From assembly GCA_040752025.1 (NCBI GenBank), contig JBFMFR010000037.1, forward strand, positions 9,772 through 73,771: a DNA stretch of 64,000 nucleotides, written 5' to 3'. Both the position numbers and the translations under genes were made by a program. This document shows, one piece after another, positions 1 through 8,227 of the stretch (position 1 is the first letter of the stretch; each line of letters opens with the position of its first letter). The notes below the pieces were generated by a model. The model did no database searches and was not told the DNA's origin. It saw only the letters and a program-made list of their open reading frames with translations. The stretch is from JBFMFR01 sp040752025 (GTDB lineage: Bacteria; Chloroflexota; Anaerolineae; Anaerolineales; UBA4823).

Positions 1-809
1 TCGCCGGGCTGCTGCAGCCAACCAGCGGTGAGATCTACGTCCAGGGCCACTCCGTCCGGTTTGCGCCGGAGCAGGCGAAGGCGATCATTGGCTATATGCC
101 CGATTTCTTCGGCACCTACCCAAACCTGAAGGTTTGGGAATACCTGGATTTTTTCGGCGACTGCCATAAGATCCCCGCAGCAAAGCGCTCCGGGTTGATC
201 CAGGAACTGCTGGAACTGGTCGAGTTGAGCCACCGCAGCGAAGACCTGGTGGACCAGCTTTCACGTGGCTTGCAGCAGCGCCTGAGCCTGGCGCGCACAT
301 TAATCCATGACCCACAGGTGCTGATTCTGGACGAGCCGGCCTCCGGGCTGGACCCCCGGGCGCGCATCGAGATTCGCGAACTCCTGGTTGAGCTGGCGGA
401 CATGGGCAAAACCATTTTCTTTTCGACGCACATCCTGGCAGACGTTGCCGAGATCTGCACGCGAGTGGGTATTATCGAGGCTGGAAAACTGGTAGCAACC
501 GGCAGCCTGGATGAATTACAGGTTCGGATTCTGCCGCAGCGCGAGATCGAAATCACGCTGCTGGATGGCACAGAGGCCGCTCAAGCGCTTTTGCAAACGA
601 TGCACAATATCAGCGCCATTCAGACTTTACCAGCGCGAGAAAACGGCGAGCGCAACCGCATCACCCTGGCATTTTCAGGCAGCGACCAGGATTTGAGCCA
701 GGTGCTGAAAGCGCTGGTTCAGCACGATATCCCAGTCATCCAGTTCAGAGAAGAAGACAACGACCTGGAAGAGGTTTTCTTACGAGCGACTAAAGGCCTG
801 GTTACATGA
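1..809 (+). CDS. ABC transporter ATP-binding protein, 5'-truncated by the window edge
   Basis: The reading frame is open from position 3 and the true start and Walker A loop lie upstream of the window. Visible here are the ABC signature LSRGLQQR, the Walker B and D-loop VLILDEPASGLDP and the H-loop region FFSTHILADVAE, followed by a C-terminal regulatory extension of about 100 residues. This is the layout of the ATPase half of ABC-2 type exporters (CcmA/NatA family). The stop overlaps the start of the permease gene by ATGA, so the two are translationally coupled and almost certainly form one exporter. The substrate cannot be told from sequence. A Met at 96 is internal, not the start. Confidence 0.93.
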   Translation, partial: AGLLQPTSGEIYVQGHSVRFAPEQAKAIIGYMPDFFGTYPNLKVWEYLDFFGDCHKIPAAKRSGLIQELLELVELSHRSEDLVDQLSRGLQQRLSLARTLIHDPQVLILDEPASGLDPRARIEIRELLVELADMGKTIFFSTHILADVAEICTRVGIIEAGKLVATGSLDELQVRILPQREIEITLLDGTEAAQALLQTMHNISAIQTLPARENGERNRITLAFSGSDQDLSQVLKALVQHDIPVIQFREEDNDLEEVFLRATKGLVT

Positions 810-1723
810 TGCAACTGCCTAAAATTACGCTGCCGTGGAAAAACCCGGTCTTTGTCAAAGAACTGCGCACGCGCATGCGCGGTAACAGAACCTTCGTCCT
901 GGTCACCGCCCACTTACTGATCGTCAGCGCCATCGCGCTGCTGGCGTACCTGGCCTTCATCGCATCCCTGTCTTCTTACAGCACAGCAGAGGCGCGCAGA
1001 AATTTCGGAAAACTGCTGTTCGGTTTGGTAGTATTACTGGAATTATTCACGATCACCTTCATTGCACCGGCGCTGACTTCGGGAATGATTTCATCGGAGC
1101 GCGAGCGCCAAACCTATGATCTGATCAAGGTGACCCTGCTGCCGGCGCGCTCGCTGGTATCCGGCAAGTATGCGGCTGCGCTGGTGTTCCTGTTCCTGCT
1201 ACTGTTCACCTCTATTCCTCTGCAAAGCCCGGCCTTCCTGGTAGGAGGCGCTTCACCCAGCGAGATTATCATCGCCGTGCTGATCATCGCCGTCACTGCG
1301 GTTGTGTTCTGCGCAGCCGGGATTTTTTTCTCAAGCCTATCGTCGCGCACCCTGTTAGCCACAATCCTCTCCTACGCCTTCGCCATCATTTTGGTGTTCG
1401 GCATCCCGGCGCTCTTACTGGTATTCCTACTGTTATTGCAAACCACAAATTTTGCAGGACTCGACGGCCTTTCTATAAACGCCCAGTTCAGGCTGCTGCT
1501 GATCGGTTGGTGGATCGTCTCAACCAGCCCGTTGATGACTGTTGTGGCAACCGAACTGGCTCTAGAACAATCCCACGGCGTGTGGTGGTTTTCTGTTCCA
1601 CTCAGCAATGGGGTTGAGGTACACTTCCCCTCGCCCTGGAGCGCTTATGTCATTTTCTATCTAATCCTAAGCGTGGTTTTCATCTGGTTGAGCGTTCGCC
1701 GTATCCGGCGGATCGACCCATAG
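806..1723 (+). CDS. ABC-2 type transporter permease
   Basis: This 305-residue protein is highly hydrophobic, with about six membrane segments: near residues 30-55, 70-95, 120-140, 150-175, 185-210 and 275-298. A basic tail (RRIRRID) closes it. It is the membrane partner of the ATPase immediately upstream, with which it shares a 4-bp overlap. The family exports drugs, polysaccharides or peptides, or acts in ion efflux; nothing here identifies the cargo. The sequence between segments 1 and 2 contains a charged amphipathic stretch, typical of ABC-2 permeases of the NatB/YhaP kind. Confidence is high for the family and low for any substrate. Confidence 0.88.
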   Translation: MMQLPKITLPWKNPVFVKELRTRMRGNRTFVLVTAHLLIVSAIALLAYLAFIASLSSYSTAEARRNFGKLLFGLVVLLELFTITFIAPALTSGMISSERERQTYDLIKVTLLPARSLVSGKYAAALVFLFLLLFTSIPLQSPAFLVGGASPSEIIIAVLIIAVTAVVFCAAGIFFSSLSSRTLLATILSYAFAIILVFGIPALLLVFLLLLQTTNFAGLDGLSINAQFRLLLIGWWIVSTSPLMTVVATELALEQSHGVWWFSVPLSNGVEVHFPSPWSAYVIFYLILSVVFIWLSVRRIRRIDP

Positions 1724-1744
1724 TTTCACATCTGGAGGTTTATC

Positions 1745-2836
1745 ATGAAAGCATTCGTTACGGGCGCCACCGGTTTCATTGGCAAACGTCTGGTGCACAG
1801 GCTGGTAGAGCGCGGCGATCAGGTAGTTGCCCTGGTGCGTTCACCTGAAGCCGCACGGGCCATCCAGGCCATGGGCGCTAGCGCGGCTATTGGGGATATC
1901 CTGGACTTCGAATCCATGCAGGCCGGTATGCTGGGCTGCGACGTGGTATTCCACCTGGCAGGCTGGTATAAGCTGGGCGCTCGTGACATCCAACCGGCGG
2001 AGGCCATCAACGTACAAGGCACACTCAACGTGCTGGGCCTGGCGCACCAGTTGGGCGTTCCACGAATCATCTACACCAGCACCATCGCCGTATTGGGCGA
2101 CACGCAGGGATACGTGGCAGATGAAACTTACCAATCTCAAGCCGAACATTTCCTGACCGAGTACGACCGCACGAAGTGGATGGCGCACTACAAGGTAGCC
2201 CTGCCCTTGATCGCCAAAGGTGCGCCGGTGATCATCCTGATGCCAGGCGCGGTATATGGCCCTGGCGACCCCAGCCTGGTCGGCGATATCATGCGCCTGT
2301 TCTATCGAGGTTTCCTGCCCGTGCTGCCGGGCCCAGAACTGACCCTGACCTTTGCTCACGTGGACGATGTTGCCGAAGGCCACCTGCTGGCAGCCGAAAA
2401 GGGCAAACCCGGTGAAAGCTACCTGTTGACCGGACCGATCCTGTCGCTGGGCCAGGTTGCCCAGGTATGGGCAGAGATCAGCGGCAGGCGCGCCCCGGTC
2501 TTGCAAATCCCGGCGCGTTTCATCAAACTTCTGGCCCCAATCGTCGCCGCCCTGGGGGCATACCTGCCGCTTCCGGCTATCATCAGCAAGGATGCGATTG
2601 CGATCCTGGAAGCCACCTACATCGCCTGCGCGGATAAAGCCCAGGCAGAGCTGGGCTGGCAAGCCCGACCGGTAGAAGAAGGAATGCGCCAGACTTTCGA
2701 CGCGTTGGCAAAGACAATCCAACCGGTCAAACTGCTGCCCCAGGACCCAGCCCGTTGCAGACAACTGGCAGGAGCGGCCCTGGGAGCAGCTATAGGATTG
2801 TTACTCGCCTGGTGGATCACTCGCCGGCGCAAATAA
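1745..2836 (+). CDS. NAD-dependent epimerase/dehydratase (extended SDR)
   Basis: The N-terminus carries the dinucleotide-binding glycine motif GATGFIG at residues 7-13, and the catalytic YDRTK (Y140, K144) follows a TSTIAVLG strand, so this is an extended short-chain dehydrogenase/reductase. The closest families I recognise are dihydroflavonol-4-reductase-like and hopanoid-associated (HpnA-like) sugar epimerases; the substrate is open. An unusual C-terminal addition, a hydrophobic helix around residues 340-357 followed by RRRK, suggests anchoring to the membrane with the catalytic domain in the cytoplasm. A good ribosome site (GGAGGT) lies 6-8 bases before the ATG. The gene follows the ABC-2 pair by 21 bp and may be co-transcribed. 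Confidence 0.87.
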   Translation: MKAFVTGATGFIGKRLVHRLVERGDQVVALVRSPEAARAIQAMGASAAIGDILDFESMQAGMLGCDVVFHLAGWYKLGARDIQPAEAINVQGTLNVLGLAHQLGVPRIIYTSTIAVLGDTQGYVADETYQSQAEHFLTEYDRTKWMAHYKVALPLIAKGAPVIILMPGAVYGPGDPSLVGDIMRLFYRGFLPVLPGPELTLTFAHVDDVAEGHLLAAEKGKPGESYLLTGPILSLGQVAQVWAEISGRRAPVLQIPARFIKLLAPIVAALGAYLPLPAIISKDAIAILEATYIACADKAQAELGWQARPVEEGMRQTFDALAKTIQPVKLLPQDPARCRQLAGAALGAAIGLLLAWWITRRRK

Positions 2837-2891
2837 CGCTGCGTTCTGCGCGAAGGCGACTGGCTAACTGGCCACCTGGTGGAACGATTTT

Positions 2892-3476
2892 CTACCCGCC
2901 TCCCGGCGAAATAATGATCGTCTTGGTAGGCTTGGGAGTAGGTTTCGGCGTTGACACGGTAGAAGGCAGTGGGAAGATCCAATAGCTTTCGCCATTGCCT
3001 TCCACTACGTAGCCGCTCAGTTTGTCGGCGGGTGCCCATACCTTCCAAACCAGGTAATCTTCGACGCACCAGGGGCCATCCTCGATGAACAGACTTTCAC
3101 CGGGGGCCAGGTCACGCCGGCCTGGGTCGTAGAAAAAATCCGTATAGATATACAGGCGACCGTAAAAACCCACGGTATCCACATAAGCCATGTCGCCTAA
3201 ATGCAAGCGTGAAGCTATACATCCAGGCAAGGGGTAATGGATCGGCATCGAGTACGGGTTCCATCCCCCTGCCGCGGTCGGATACGGCGTTGAAGTAGGC
3301 ACTGCTGTTGGCAGGGGAGGTGGCTGGGTGGCTACCACCTGGGTAACATAGCGCGTTACCACCACCACCGGGGTGAGGGTGGGAGGCTGGTTCGTAGCAA
3401 CTGTCCCCGAACAGGCCGAGGTGAATACAAACAGGCTTAGCAGCAAGGCATAAGCCAGGCAGGTAATCTTTTTCAT
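2892..3476 (-). CDS. Probable lipoprotein with a C-terminal SH3-like domain, paralog A
   Basis: I chose the ATG at 3476 (MKKITCL) rather than 3488 because GGAGATGAGA sits just before it. The product begins with a basic-hydrophobic signal ending in a Cys near residue 22 (FTSAC), then a Thr/Pro-rich stalk of about 40 residues (PTAVPTSTPYPT), then a 100-residue domain that starts PIHYPLPGCIASRLHLGD. The same domain, in the same order, occurs in the next gene upstream, with shared blocks YPLP-C-ASRLH-GD, DGPWC and GYVVEGNG-YW. The pattern looks like a small SH3-like beta-barrel that may bind the cell wall, but I do not recognise a named family. It is the middle of a tandem pair beside an L,D-transpeptidase, which fits a cell-envelope role. 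Confidence 0.75.
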   Translation of the reverse strand: MKKITCLAYALLLSLFVFTSACSGTVATNQPPTLTPVVVVTRYVTQVVATQPPPLPTAVPTSTPYPTAAGGWNPYSMPIHYPLPGCIASRLHLGDMAYVDTVGFYGRLYIYTDFFYDPGRRDLAPGESLFIEDGPWCVEDYLVWKVWAPADKLSGYVVEGNGESYWIFPLPSTVSTPKPTPKPTKTIIISPGGG

Positions 3477-3512
3477 TCTCATCTCCACAACGCGGCCTGG
3501 AATAGACCGACC

Positions 3513-4046
3513 TTATTTAACGGGGAAAAGCCAATACTCATTCCCATTTCCTTCCGGTGTGTACCCCAGGACGCCATTGATGGTCTCCACAAACCAAACC
3601 AGCCAACCGTGACTGCACCACGGGCCATCCACAATCAAAACGATCTCACCAGGTTGGGCATAGTATAGAATTGTATCGTACTGCAAATCCGAGCCATAAC
3701 GAATGGCGTTCGGACCACCCACCAGAGATACCATGGCCCGGTCGCCGCGGTGTAAGCGTGAGGCCACGCAGTCAGGCAGCGGGTAATAAATCGGCGCAGT
3801 CAATGGATCCCAGGTTGGAGTAAGTGTGGGCTCAGGGGTGGAAGTGGGCTGCGGCGTAGACGTAGGCAGCGGTGTAGCCGTAATAATCTCAACTGCCACC
3901 TCTGTAACGACTTGCACCTGGGTAGGCAACGCCGTGGGCGTTTCCTCCAGTATGATGCGCGGCGCTTCAACACGACACGCCAGGGAGGCCAGGAACAAGC
4001 TTACCACAAGCCAGTAAACTCGCTTCCTATGAAACAAGCTGAGCAT
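3513..4046 (-). CDS. Probable lipoprotein with a C-terminal SH3-like domain, paralog B
   Basis: This 177-residue protein is a paralog of the following gene on the same strand, 36 bp away. It has a basic start, a hydrophobic segment ending LASLAC, a stalk with repeated PTSTPQP/PTSTPEPTLTP units and a C-terminal domain beginning PIYYPLPDCVASRLHRGD. The DGPWCSHGWLVW block and the ending GYTPEGNGNEYWLFP match those of the paralog. The Cys near residue 24 is the likely lipidation site, although position -3 is not the usual Leu. Role unknown; a tandem duplication is certain from the shared architecture. Both lie downstream of the Tat-exported L,D-transpeptidase and probably share its promoter. Confidence 0.75.
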   Translation of the reverse strand: MLSLFHRKRVYWLVVSLFLASLACRVEAPRIILEETPTALPTQVQVVTEVAVEIITATPLPTSTPQPTSTPEPTLTPTWDPLTAPIYYPLPDCVASRLHRGDRAMVSLVGGPNAIRYGSDLQYDTILYYAQPGEIVLIVDGPWCSHGWLVWFVETINGVLGYTPEGNGNEYWLFPVK

Positions 4047-4097
4047 ATCAAGCTCCTTTTCTTATCAAGATTTGGGTGATCGCATCCAAACTATAGA

Positions 4098-5102
4098 CTA
4101 GAAAACGATCACTCGGGTTCCCTGGTCCGATTCCACATAATCCTTTTCAAGAGGAGCGAAAGGTTCGGCCCAGCGATAAATCCATAAAGCATCTTTGGGA
4201 CTCAAATTGATACAGCCATGACTCTGGGGAGTCCCATAATCATTGTGCCAGTACGTTCCATGAAGCGAAACCCCTGTCCAGGAGATATAACAAACCCAGG
4301 GTACCCCTGGGAGGTCGAATTCGCTGCCCTCCGCGTTCGAGGCCATGTGGCGCGAAGGCTGCTTACGCTCCACTCGGAACTCGCCTTGAGGGGTATCGCC
4401 TTCGAAATAGCCAGTTGCTGTACGGGCAGTGAACACCGGGTGTTTGCCTTCATAGGCAATCACCCGCTGCCTGGTCAGATCCACCTCGATACGCTTATCC
4501 GGAACGCCCGGCGAGATCGGGGTGATCTCATCGGCGCGGATCGGGCGCAGGTGCTCGGCATTGGCCATAAAATAACCGCCATTGCGGTCATCGAGAATCT
4601 GGTACCAGATGGTGTTATTGATCCCTGTGAATGCATAGTGGACCCAATGGGTGGTTTTGAAATAGTACCGATAGCCGCGCTTCCAGCCCTTGTCTTCAAC
4701 CTGCCAGGTTTGGGTGTAAGGCACAGTGACTTCGGCCAGCATCCCCCCGGCCGGTATCTTCATAACTGGTTCGTTCAAATGTTCTTCGACAGGCTGCACG
4801 TAAGCCGAATGCAGCCAGCCATCGTTGGTTCTCAACCAAATTGGATTCTTTTCCGGGCGAGGATCACCTATCCTTATCTCATTTACATCTACAACCGTAT
4901 CGGTAATGTAATAACCTATTTCGTCGCTGTAGAAGGATGGACGGTTATAGTAACGCAGCGAATATACCGTACGGCCTTTGTTGAATGGCAAAGGCCGGCT
5001 GGCGTCAGGATCGCCGCCAGGGGGGAAATCACGAAAGCCAAGACCCGCGGCGGCTGCCGCGCCAAGTTTCAAGAAATCACGTCGTGTCAATTTAGAAGCC
5101 AT
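4098..5102 (-). CDS. Tat-exported L,D-transpeptidase (YkuD domain)
   Basis: The protein starts with a twin-arginine signal (TRRDFLK followed by an Ala/Gly-rich hydrophobic core), so it is exported folded. The C-terminal 130 residues are a YkuD domain with the diagnostic histidine and catalytic cysteine motif: HGTYWH, then SHGCINLS with the nucleophilic Cys near residue 297. Such enzymes make 3-3 cross-links in peptidoglycan or attach proteins to it. The region between (about residues 40-180) looks like SH3-like or wall-binding repeats, with runs such as WLRTNDGWLHSAYVQP. I prefer the ATG at 5102 over the GTG one codon earlier. Two wall-type lipoproteins follow on the same strand, which suggests an envelope operon. 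Confidence 0.9.
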   Translation of the reverse strand: MASKLTRRDFLKLGAAAAAGLGFRDFPPGGDPDASRPLPFNKGRTVYSLRYYNRPSFYSDEIGYYITDTVVDVNEIRIGDPRPEKNPIWLRTNDGWLHSAYVQPVEEHLNEPVMKIPAGGMLAEVTVPYTQTWQVEDKGWKRGYRYYFKTTHWVHYAFTGINNTIWYQILDDRNGGYFMANAEHLRPIRADEITPISPGVPDKRIEVDLTRQRVIAYEGKHPVFTARTATGYFEGDTPQGEFRVERKQPSRHMASNAEGSEFDLPGVPWVCYISWTGVSLHGTYWHNDYGTPQSHGCINLSPKDALWIYRWAEPFAPLEKDYVESDQGTRVIVF

Positions 5103-5132
5103 CACAATACCCTTGTAAAATAGTTACCACAA

Positions 5133-5161
5133 ATCATAGCATAATTGGGCAGTTTCCGCAA
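5133..5161 (-). promoter_or_regulatory. Predicted sigma70-type promoter of the L,D-transpeptidase gene
   Basis: On the minus strand TTGCGG (5161-5156) and TATGAT (5138-5133) are separated by exactly 17 bases, and transcription would start about 25 bases before the start codon at 5102. The -35 hexamer is two mismatches from consensus. Confidence 0.5.
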
Positions 5162-5184
5162 ACCATCCAAGGCGCGGTGCAGAG

Positions 5185-5193
5185 TGGTAAAAT
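5185..5193 (+). promoter_or_regulatory. Extended -10 element upstream of the rph stub
   Basis: TGGTAAAAT is an extended -10 box (TGn followed by TAAAAT). It lies about 55 bases before the rph stub and would transcribe the stub and prs. No clear -35 box is visible, as is common with extended -10 promoters. Confidence 0.4.
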
Positions 5194-5245
5194 ACACCCT
5201 GATGCAATTTCCATTTTCACATGCTTACAAAATGGAGGCTTTGCT

Positions 5246-5523
5246 ATGCGCCTGGATGGGCGGAAACCAGATGAACTGAGATCCATAAGCATAATTCCCG
5301 ATTATACAACTTATGCCGAGGGTTCGGTACTGATTGCTTGTGGCAATACGAAAGTCCTCTGCAATGTGACTGTCGAAGAAGGCGTGCCGCGCTGGATGCA
5401 ATCGCAAGGGAAAGCCGGCGGCTGGATCACCGGAGAATATGCCATGCTGCCACGCTCTACCCATACGCGTACACCGCGCGAAACATCTGGCCTGGGGGGC
5501 GCACGCAAGAGATCCGACTGTGA
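5246..5523 (+). pseudogene. rph: Truncated and frameshifted ribonuclease PH (N-terminal stub)
   Basis: From the ATG at 5246 (ribosome site GGAGG at 5234-5238) the product reads MRLDGRKPDELR, then AEGSVLIACGNTKVLC, VEEGVPRW, GEYAMLPRSTHTR: unmistakable RNase PH, the phosphorolytic exoribonuclease that trims tRNA 3' ends. After about 82 residues a run of six G (near 5491-5496) shifts the frame. With seven G the text would continue GGRTQEIRL, as in real RNase PH, and then stops at 5521-5523. The remaining two thirds, including the phosphate-binding and hexamer surfaces, are absent; the ribosome site of prs follows immediately. The stub cannot be an active enzyme. A deletion joining rph to prs is the simplest cause; an assembly join is the alternative. 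Confidence 0.85.
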
Positions 5524-5532
5524 AAGGAGCCT

Positions 5533-6540
5533 ATGCATACCTTAGAACCAGACGAGGTCCGCTTCTTTAGCGGGCGATCTCACCCTGAACTGGCGGCTGA
5601 TATCGCTGCACACCTGTCCGTTCCGCTTGACCCAACTTATTTCTCGCGTTTCAGCAATGACAACCTCTATATCCAGCTCGGGGCCAGCGTACGCGGACGC
5701 GTGGTATTCATCATCCAATCTTTGACGCCGCCCGTAAGCGACCATTTGCTGGAGCTGCTGATGATGCTCGATATCGCCCGTGGCGCCGGGGCAAGCGAAG
5801 TGCATGCTATCATCCCCTATTTCTCTTATGCCAGGTCCGACAAGAAAGATGCCCCGCGCATCTCGATCACCGCACGCCTGGTTGCCGATTTGCTGCAAAC
5901 GGCAGGCGCGACGCACATCATGACTATGACCTTGCATTCGCCACAGGTGCATGGTTTCTTCAGTGTACCGACCGATCCACTCACTGCTCGCCCACTTTTC
6001 GTTAAGCATTTCCTTGAACAGGGGCTCGATCCAAAAGAGACCATAGTTGTCTCGCCAGATGTAGGGCGCGCCAAACCAGCGGCCCGGTTTGCAGTGCGCC
6101 TGGGTCTGTCAGTTGCTTCCGCGCAAAAGCAACGGGTTTCAGATAATGAGGTATTGGTAGGCGGAGGAATTGAGCGCCAGGTCCAGGGCTTCCGGCGCGC
6201 CCTGGTATATGACGACGAAATCGCGACCGGTTCGACTGTTATAGAAGTCTGCAAACTGCTGATACAAACGGGCATTCAGGAGATCTCTATCATCTGTACA
6301 CATGGTGTATTTGCCCGCGATGCTCTGCCGCGCTTGAACGCCATCTCGCAGATATCGCAGATCATAACCACCAATACAGTACCCATCCATCCTGAAAAAC
6401 GCACATCGAAACTAAAGATCATTAACGTGGCACCCGTATTTGGTGAAGCAATCTGGCATAACTACACACGCCAATCTATCGGCGATCTGTTCTCATTCAG
6501 CCAGGATTTAATTGAAGAACTGGGCGATGAGGATGTCTGA
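5533..6540 (+). CDS. prs: Ribose-phosphate pyrophosphokinase (PRPP synthetase)
   Basis: This 335-residue protein matches PRPP synthetase end to end. It makes 5-phosphoribosyl-1-pyrophosphate from ribose 5-phosphate and ATP for nucleotide, His and Trp synthesis. Visible are the N-terminal FSGRSHPELA, the flexible catalytic loop SYARSDKKDAPRISI near residue 97, a metal/ATP site around TMTLHSPQVHGFF, and the PRPP loop LVYDDEIATGSTV near residue 225. That loop reads DDEIATGST rather than the common DDMIDTGGT, so it belongs to a divergent branch and may differ in control by ADP. AAAGGAG sits 5 bases before the ATG. The gene begins 9 bases after the rph stub. Confidence 0.88.
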   Translation: MHTLEPDEVRFFSGRSHPELAADIAAHLSVPLDPTYFSRFSNDNLYIQLGASVRGRVVFIIQSLTPPVSDHLLELLMMLDIARGAGASEVHAIIPYFSYARSDKKDAPRISITARLVADLLQTAGATHIMTMTLHSPQVHGFFSVPTDPLTARPLFVKHFLEQGLDPKETIVVSPDVGRAKPAARFAVRLGLSVASAQKQRVSDNEVLVGGGIERQVQGFRRALVYDDEIATGSTVIEVCKLLIQTGIQEISIICTHGVFARDALPRLNAISQISQIITTNTVPIHPEKRTSKLKIINVAPVFGEAIWHNYTRQSIGDLFSFSQDLIEELGDEDV

Positions 6541-6663
6541 TTTGCCGGGGAACTAATAATGTTGCAAGCTTTTCAACCAGCATTCCTGGTTTATGAATGA
6601 TACAATCTAAACTCGCCAACTTTATAATTCGAATTATATTGAATCGATTGTCAGGAGAACTTC

Positions 6664-7953
6664 ATGATCGGAGATATGACCCTAAAACAAGTGCTTGCAG
6701 AGCCGCGCACGATCGAAGATCTACACATCCCACAAAACATTATTATCGACTTAATCTTCCGACTGCTATACAATGAAGGCAATGTAGCCCTGGCGCGTTT
6801 CACCGAAGTCCTCAAGATTCCAAAGGCAATCATCGATGAAGTTTTGTTGTGGATGCAAAAGGAACACATGGTGGAGATCTCTAAAGCCAGTGTTGAACTA
6901 GGCCGCCTGGGGAATGTGTATTCCTTGACCGAAGCCGGGCAAGATCGTGCACGCGGCGCGATTGACCGCAGCCAATATGTTGGACCCGTGCCCGTAGCGA
7001 TTCCCTACTACAATCGCGGCATCGAGCTACAAACCAAACAGCGCCAAAAAGTCAGTATGGAACTGGTGCAAAGCGCTCTCAAACACCTGATCCTGCCAGG
7101 AGATTTCCACCGCCGTATCGGGCCAGCCATCAACTCAGGTTCTTCGATTTTCCTGTACGGGCCGCCAGGTAATGGGAAAACCACAATTGCCATGGCGATC
7201 GCGGCCCTGCTGGCTGGAACCGCCCCAATCTGGGTACCCTTCGCCATCAGCGCTGGTGGGCAGGTGATCCAGATCAACGACCGGCTGGTTCACAAACAGG
7301 TTCAGGTTGAGAAAGGGCGCACGACTGAGTTTGGACGCATGGACCAGCGATGGACATTGATCGAACGCCCGGCAGTAACTGTGGGCGGTGAACTCAAAAT
7401 GGACTCCCTGGATCTGCGCTACGATCCGATTTCAAAATTCTATGAAGCCCCGCTTCAATTGAAGGCCAACGGCGGCATGTTCTTGATCGATGACTTTGGA
7501 CGACAACAAATGAGCCCGACTGACCTGCTCAACCGCTGGATCGTGCCCCTGGAAAGTTCGATCGATTTTCTGCGCTTGCAAAGCGGGCAAACGATTGTCG
7601 TGCCTTTCCGCCAGCTTATTGTCTTTTCCACCAATCTCGACCCGGCCCAACTGGTAGATGATGCCTTCCTGCGACGCATCCATATAAAAGTCAACGTCGG
7701 CTCGCCAGATGAGAAGCTTTACTTCCAGATTTTTGCCTTGATGGCTAAGCAGCTCAATGTACCCTTCAACAAAGATGCCTTCCTACACCTGTTGCAAAAA
7801 TGGTACCGCGAGCCGGGGCGCAACTTGCAGGCAGTACACCCGCGCGATCTGCTCAACATCCTGCTGGAGTTGTGCGATTACGAAGGATCAACGCCGCGCA
7901 TGACGCCCGAGCTGATCGACGAAGCCTGTATGAGTTACTTTGTAGACAAATAA
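6664..7953 (+). CDS. AAA-family ATPase with N-terminal winged-helix region
   Basis: The 429-residue protein has a helical or winged-helix N-terminal part (residues 1-100, including LARFTEVLKIPKAIIDEVL), then an ATPase core with Walker A GPPGNGKT near residue 164, Walker B FLIDDFG near 272 and a sensor-1 motif VFSTNLDP near 318. It ends in a helical lid containing VHPRDLLNIL. The order is that of a hexameric AAA ATPase. Similar proteins in Chloroflexota lie near pilus or secretion genes, but nothing here shows a partner, so the role is unknown. AGGAG precedes the ATG by 7 bases, and TATAAT near 6621 may be its -10 box. Confidence 0.8.
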   Translation: MIGDMTLKQVLAEPRTIEDLHIPQNIIIDLIFRLLYNEGNVALARFTEVLKIPKAIIDEVLLWMQKEHMVEISKASVELGRLGNVYSLTEAGQDRARGAIDRSQYVGPVPVAIPYYNRGIELQTKQRQKVSMELVQSALKHLILPGDFHRRIGPAINSGSSIFLYGPPGNGKTTIAMAIAALLAGTAPIWVPFAISAGGQVIQINDRLVHKQVQVEKGRTTEFGRMDQRWTLIERPAVTVGGELKMDSLDLRYDPISKFYEAPLQLKANGGMFLIDDFGRQQMSPTDLLNRWIVPLESSIDFLRLQSGQTIVVPFRQLIVFSTNLDPAQLVDDAFLRRIHIKVNVGSPDEKLYFQIFALMAKQLNVPFNKDAFLHLLQKWYREPGRNLQAVHPRDLLNILLELCDYEGSTPRMTPELIDEACMSYFVDK

Positions 7954-8035
7954 ACCTCGGTGAGAGACAGGTATCTTCTTGCTCTCTCTCCTGGTAGCGG
8001 CCGATCTCGATTTGCGGGAGGTACCGGAAAGCAAG

Positions 8036-8134
8036 ATGAACACCAAGCGCTTCGAGCACATCGAGAAGGCGCGCTGCGCTTCGCTGGAGGAAGTCGAAGG
8101 CGCAGCTATCAATGCCATCGAGCGCGAAGCCTGA
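8036..8134 (+). CDS. Small open reading frame, uncharacterised (32 residues)
   Basis: Between the AAA ATPase and a terminator the frame at 7964-8134 is open. It reads ADLDLREVPESK, then MNTKRFEHIEKAR, then SLEEVEGAAINAIERE before TGA. The codon pattern and charged helical composition look coding. ATG at 8036 gives 32 residues; a TTG at 7979 would give 51. No strong ribosome site is visible and I do not recognise it. It could be a small protein co-expressed with the ATPase or the tail of a deleted gene. Confidence 0.25.
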   Translation: MNTKRFEHIEKARCASLEEVEGAAINAIEREA

Positions 8135-8178
8135 AGATTTCCAAACAGTTGCGATTGGGAAACATCTAACAACACTCA

Positions 8179-8209
8179 CCGCCTTCAAACGTTGAGGGCG
8201 GACTTTTTC
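8179..8209 (+). terminator. Intrinsic terminator after the AAA ATPase unit
   Basis: CCGCCTTCAA, a three-base loop and TTGAGGGCGG form a 10-bp stem with one mismatch, followed by ACTTTTTCT. This is a clear rho-independent terminator that separates the ATPase from the glycosidase genes. Confidence 0.75.
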
Positions 8210-8227
8210 TGAGAAGCACACACTCTT

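Noticed and set aside
1841..2764. A 307-codon minus-strand frame
   Set aside because: It is the antisense shadow of the SDR epimerase, whose motifs are clear on the plus strand.
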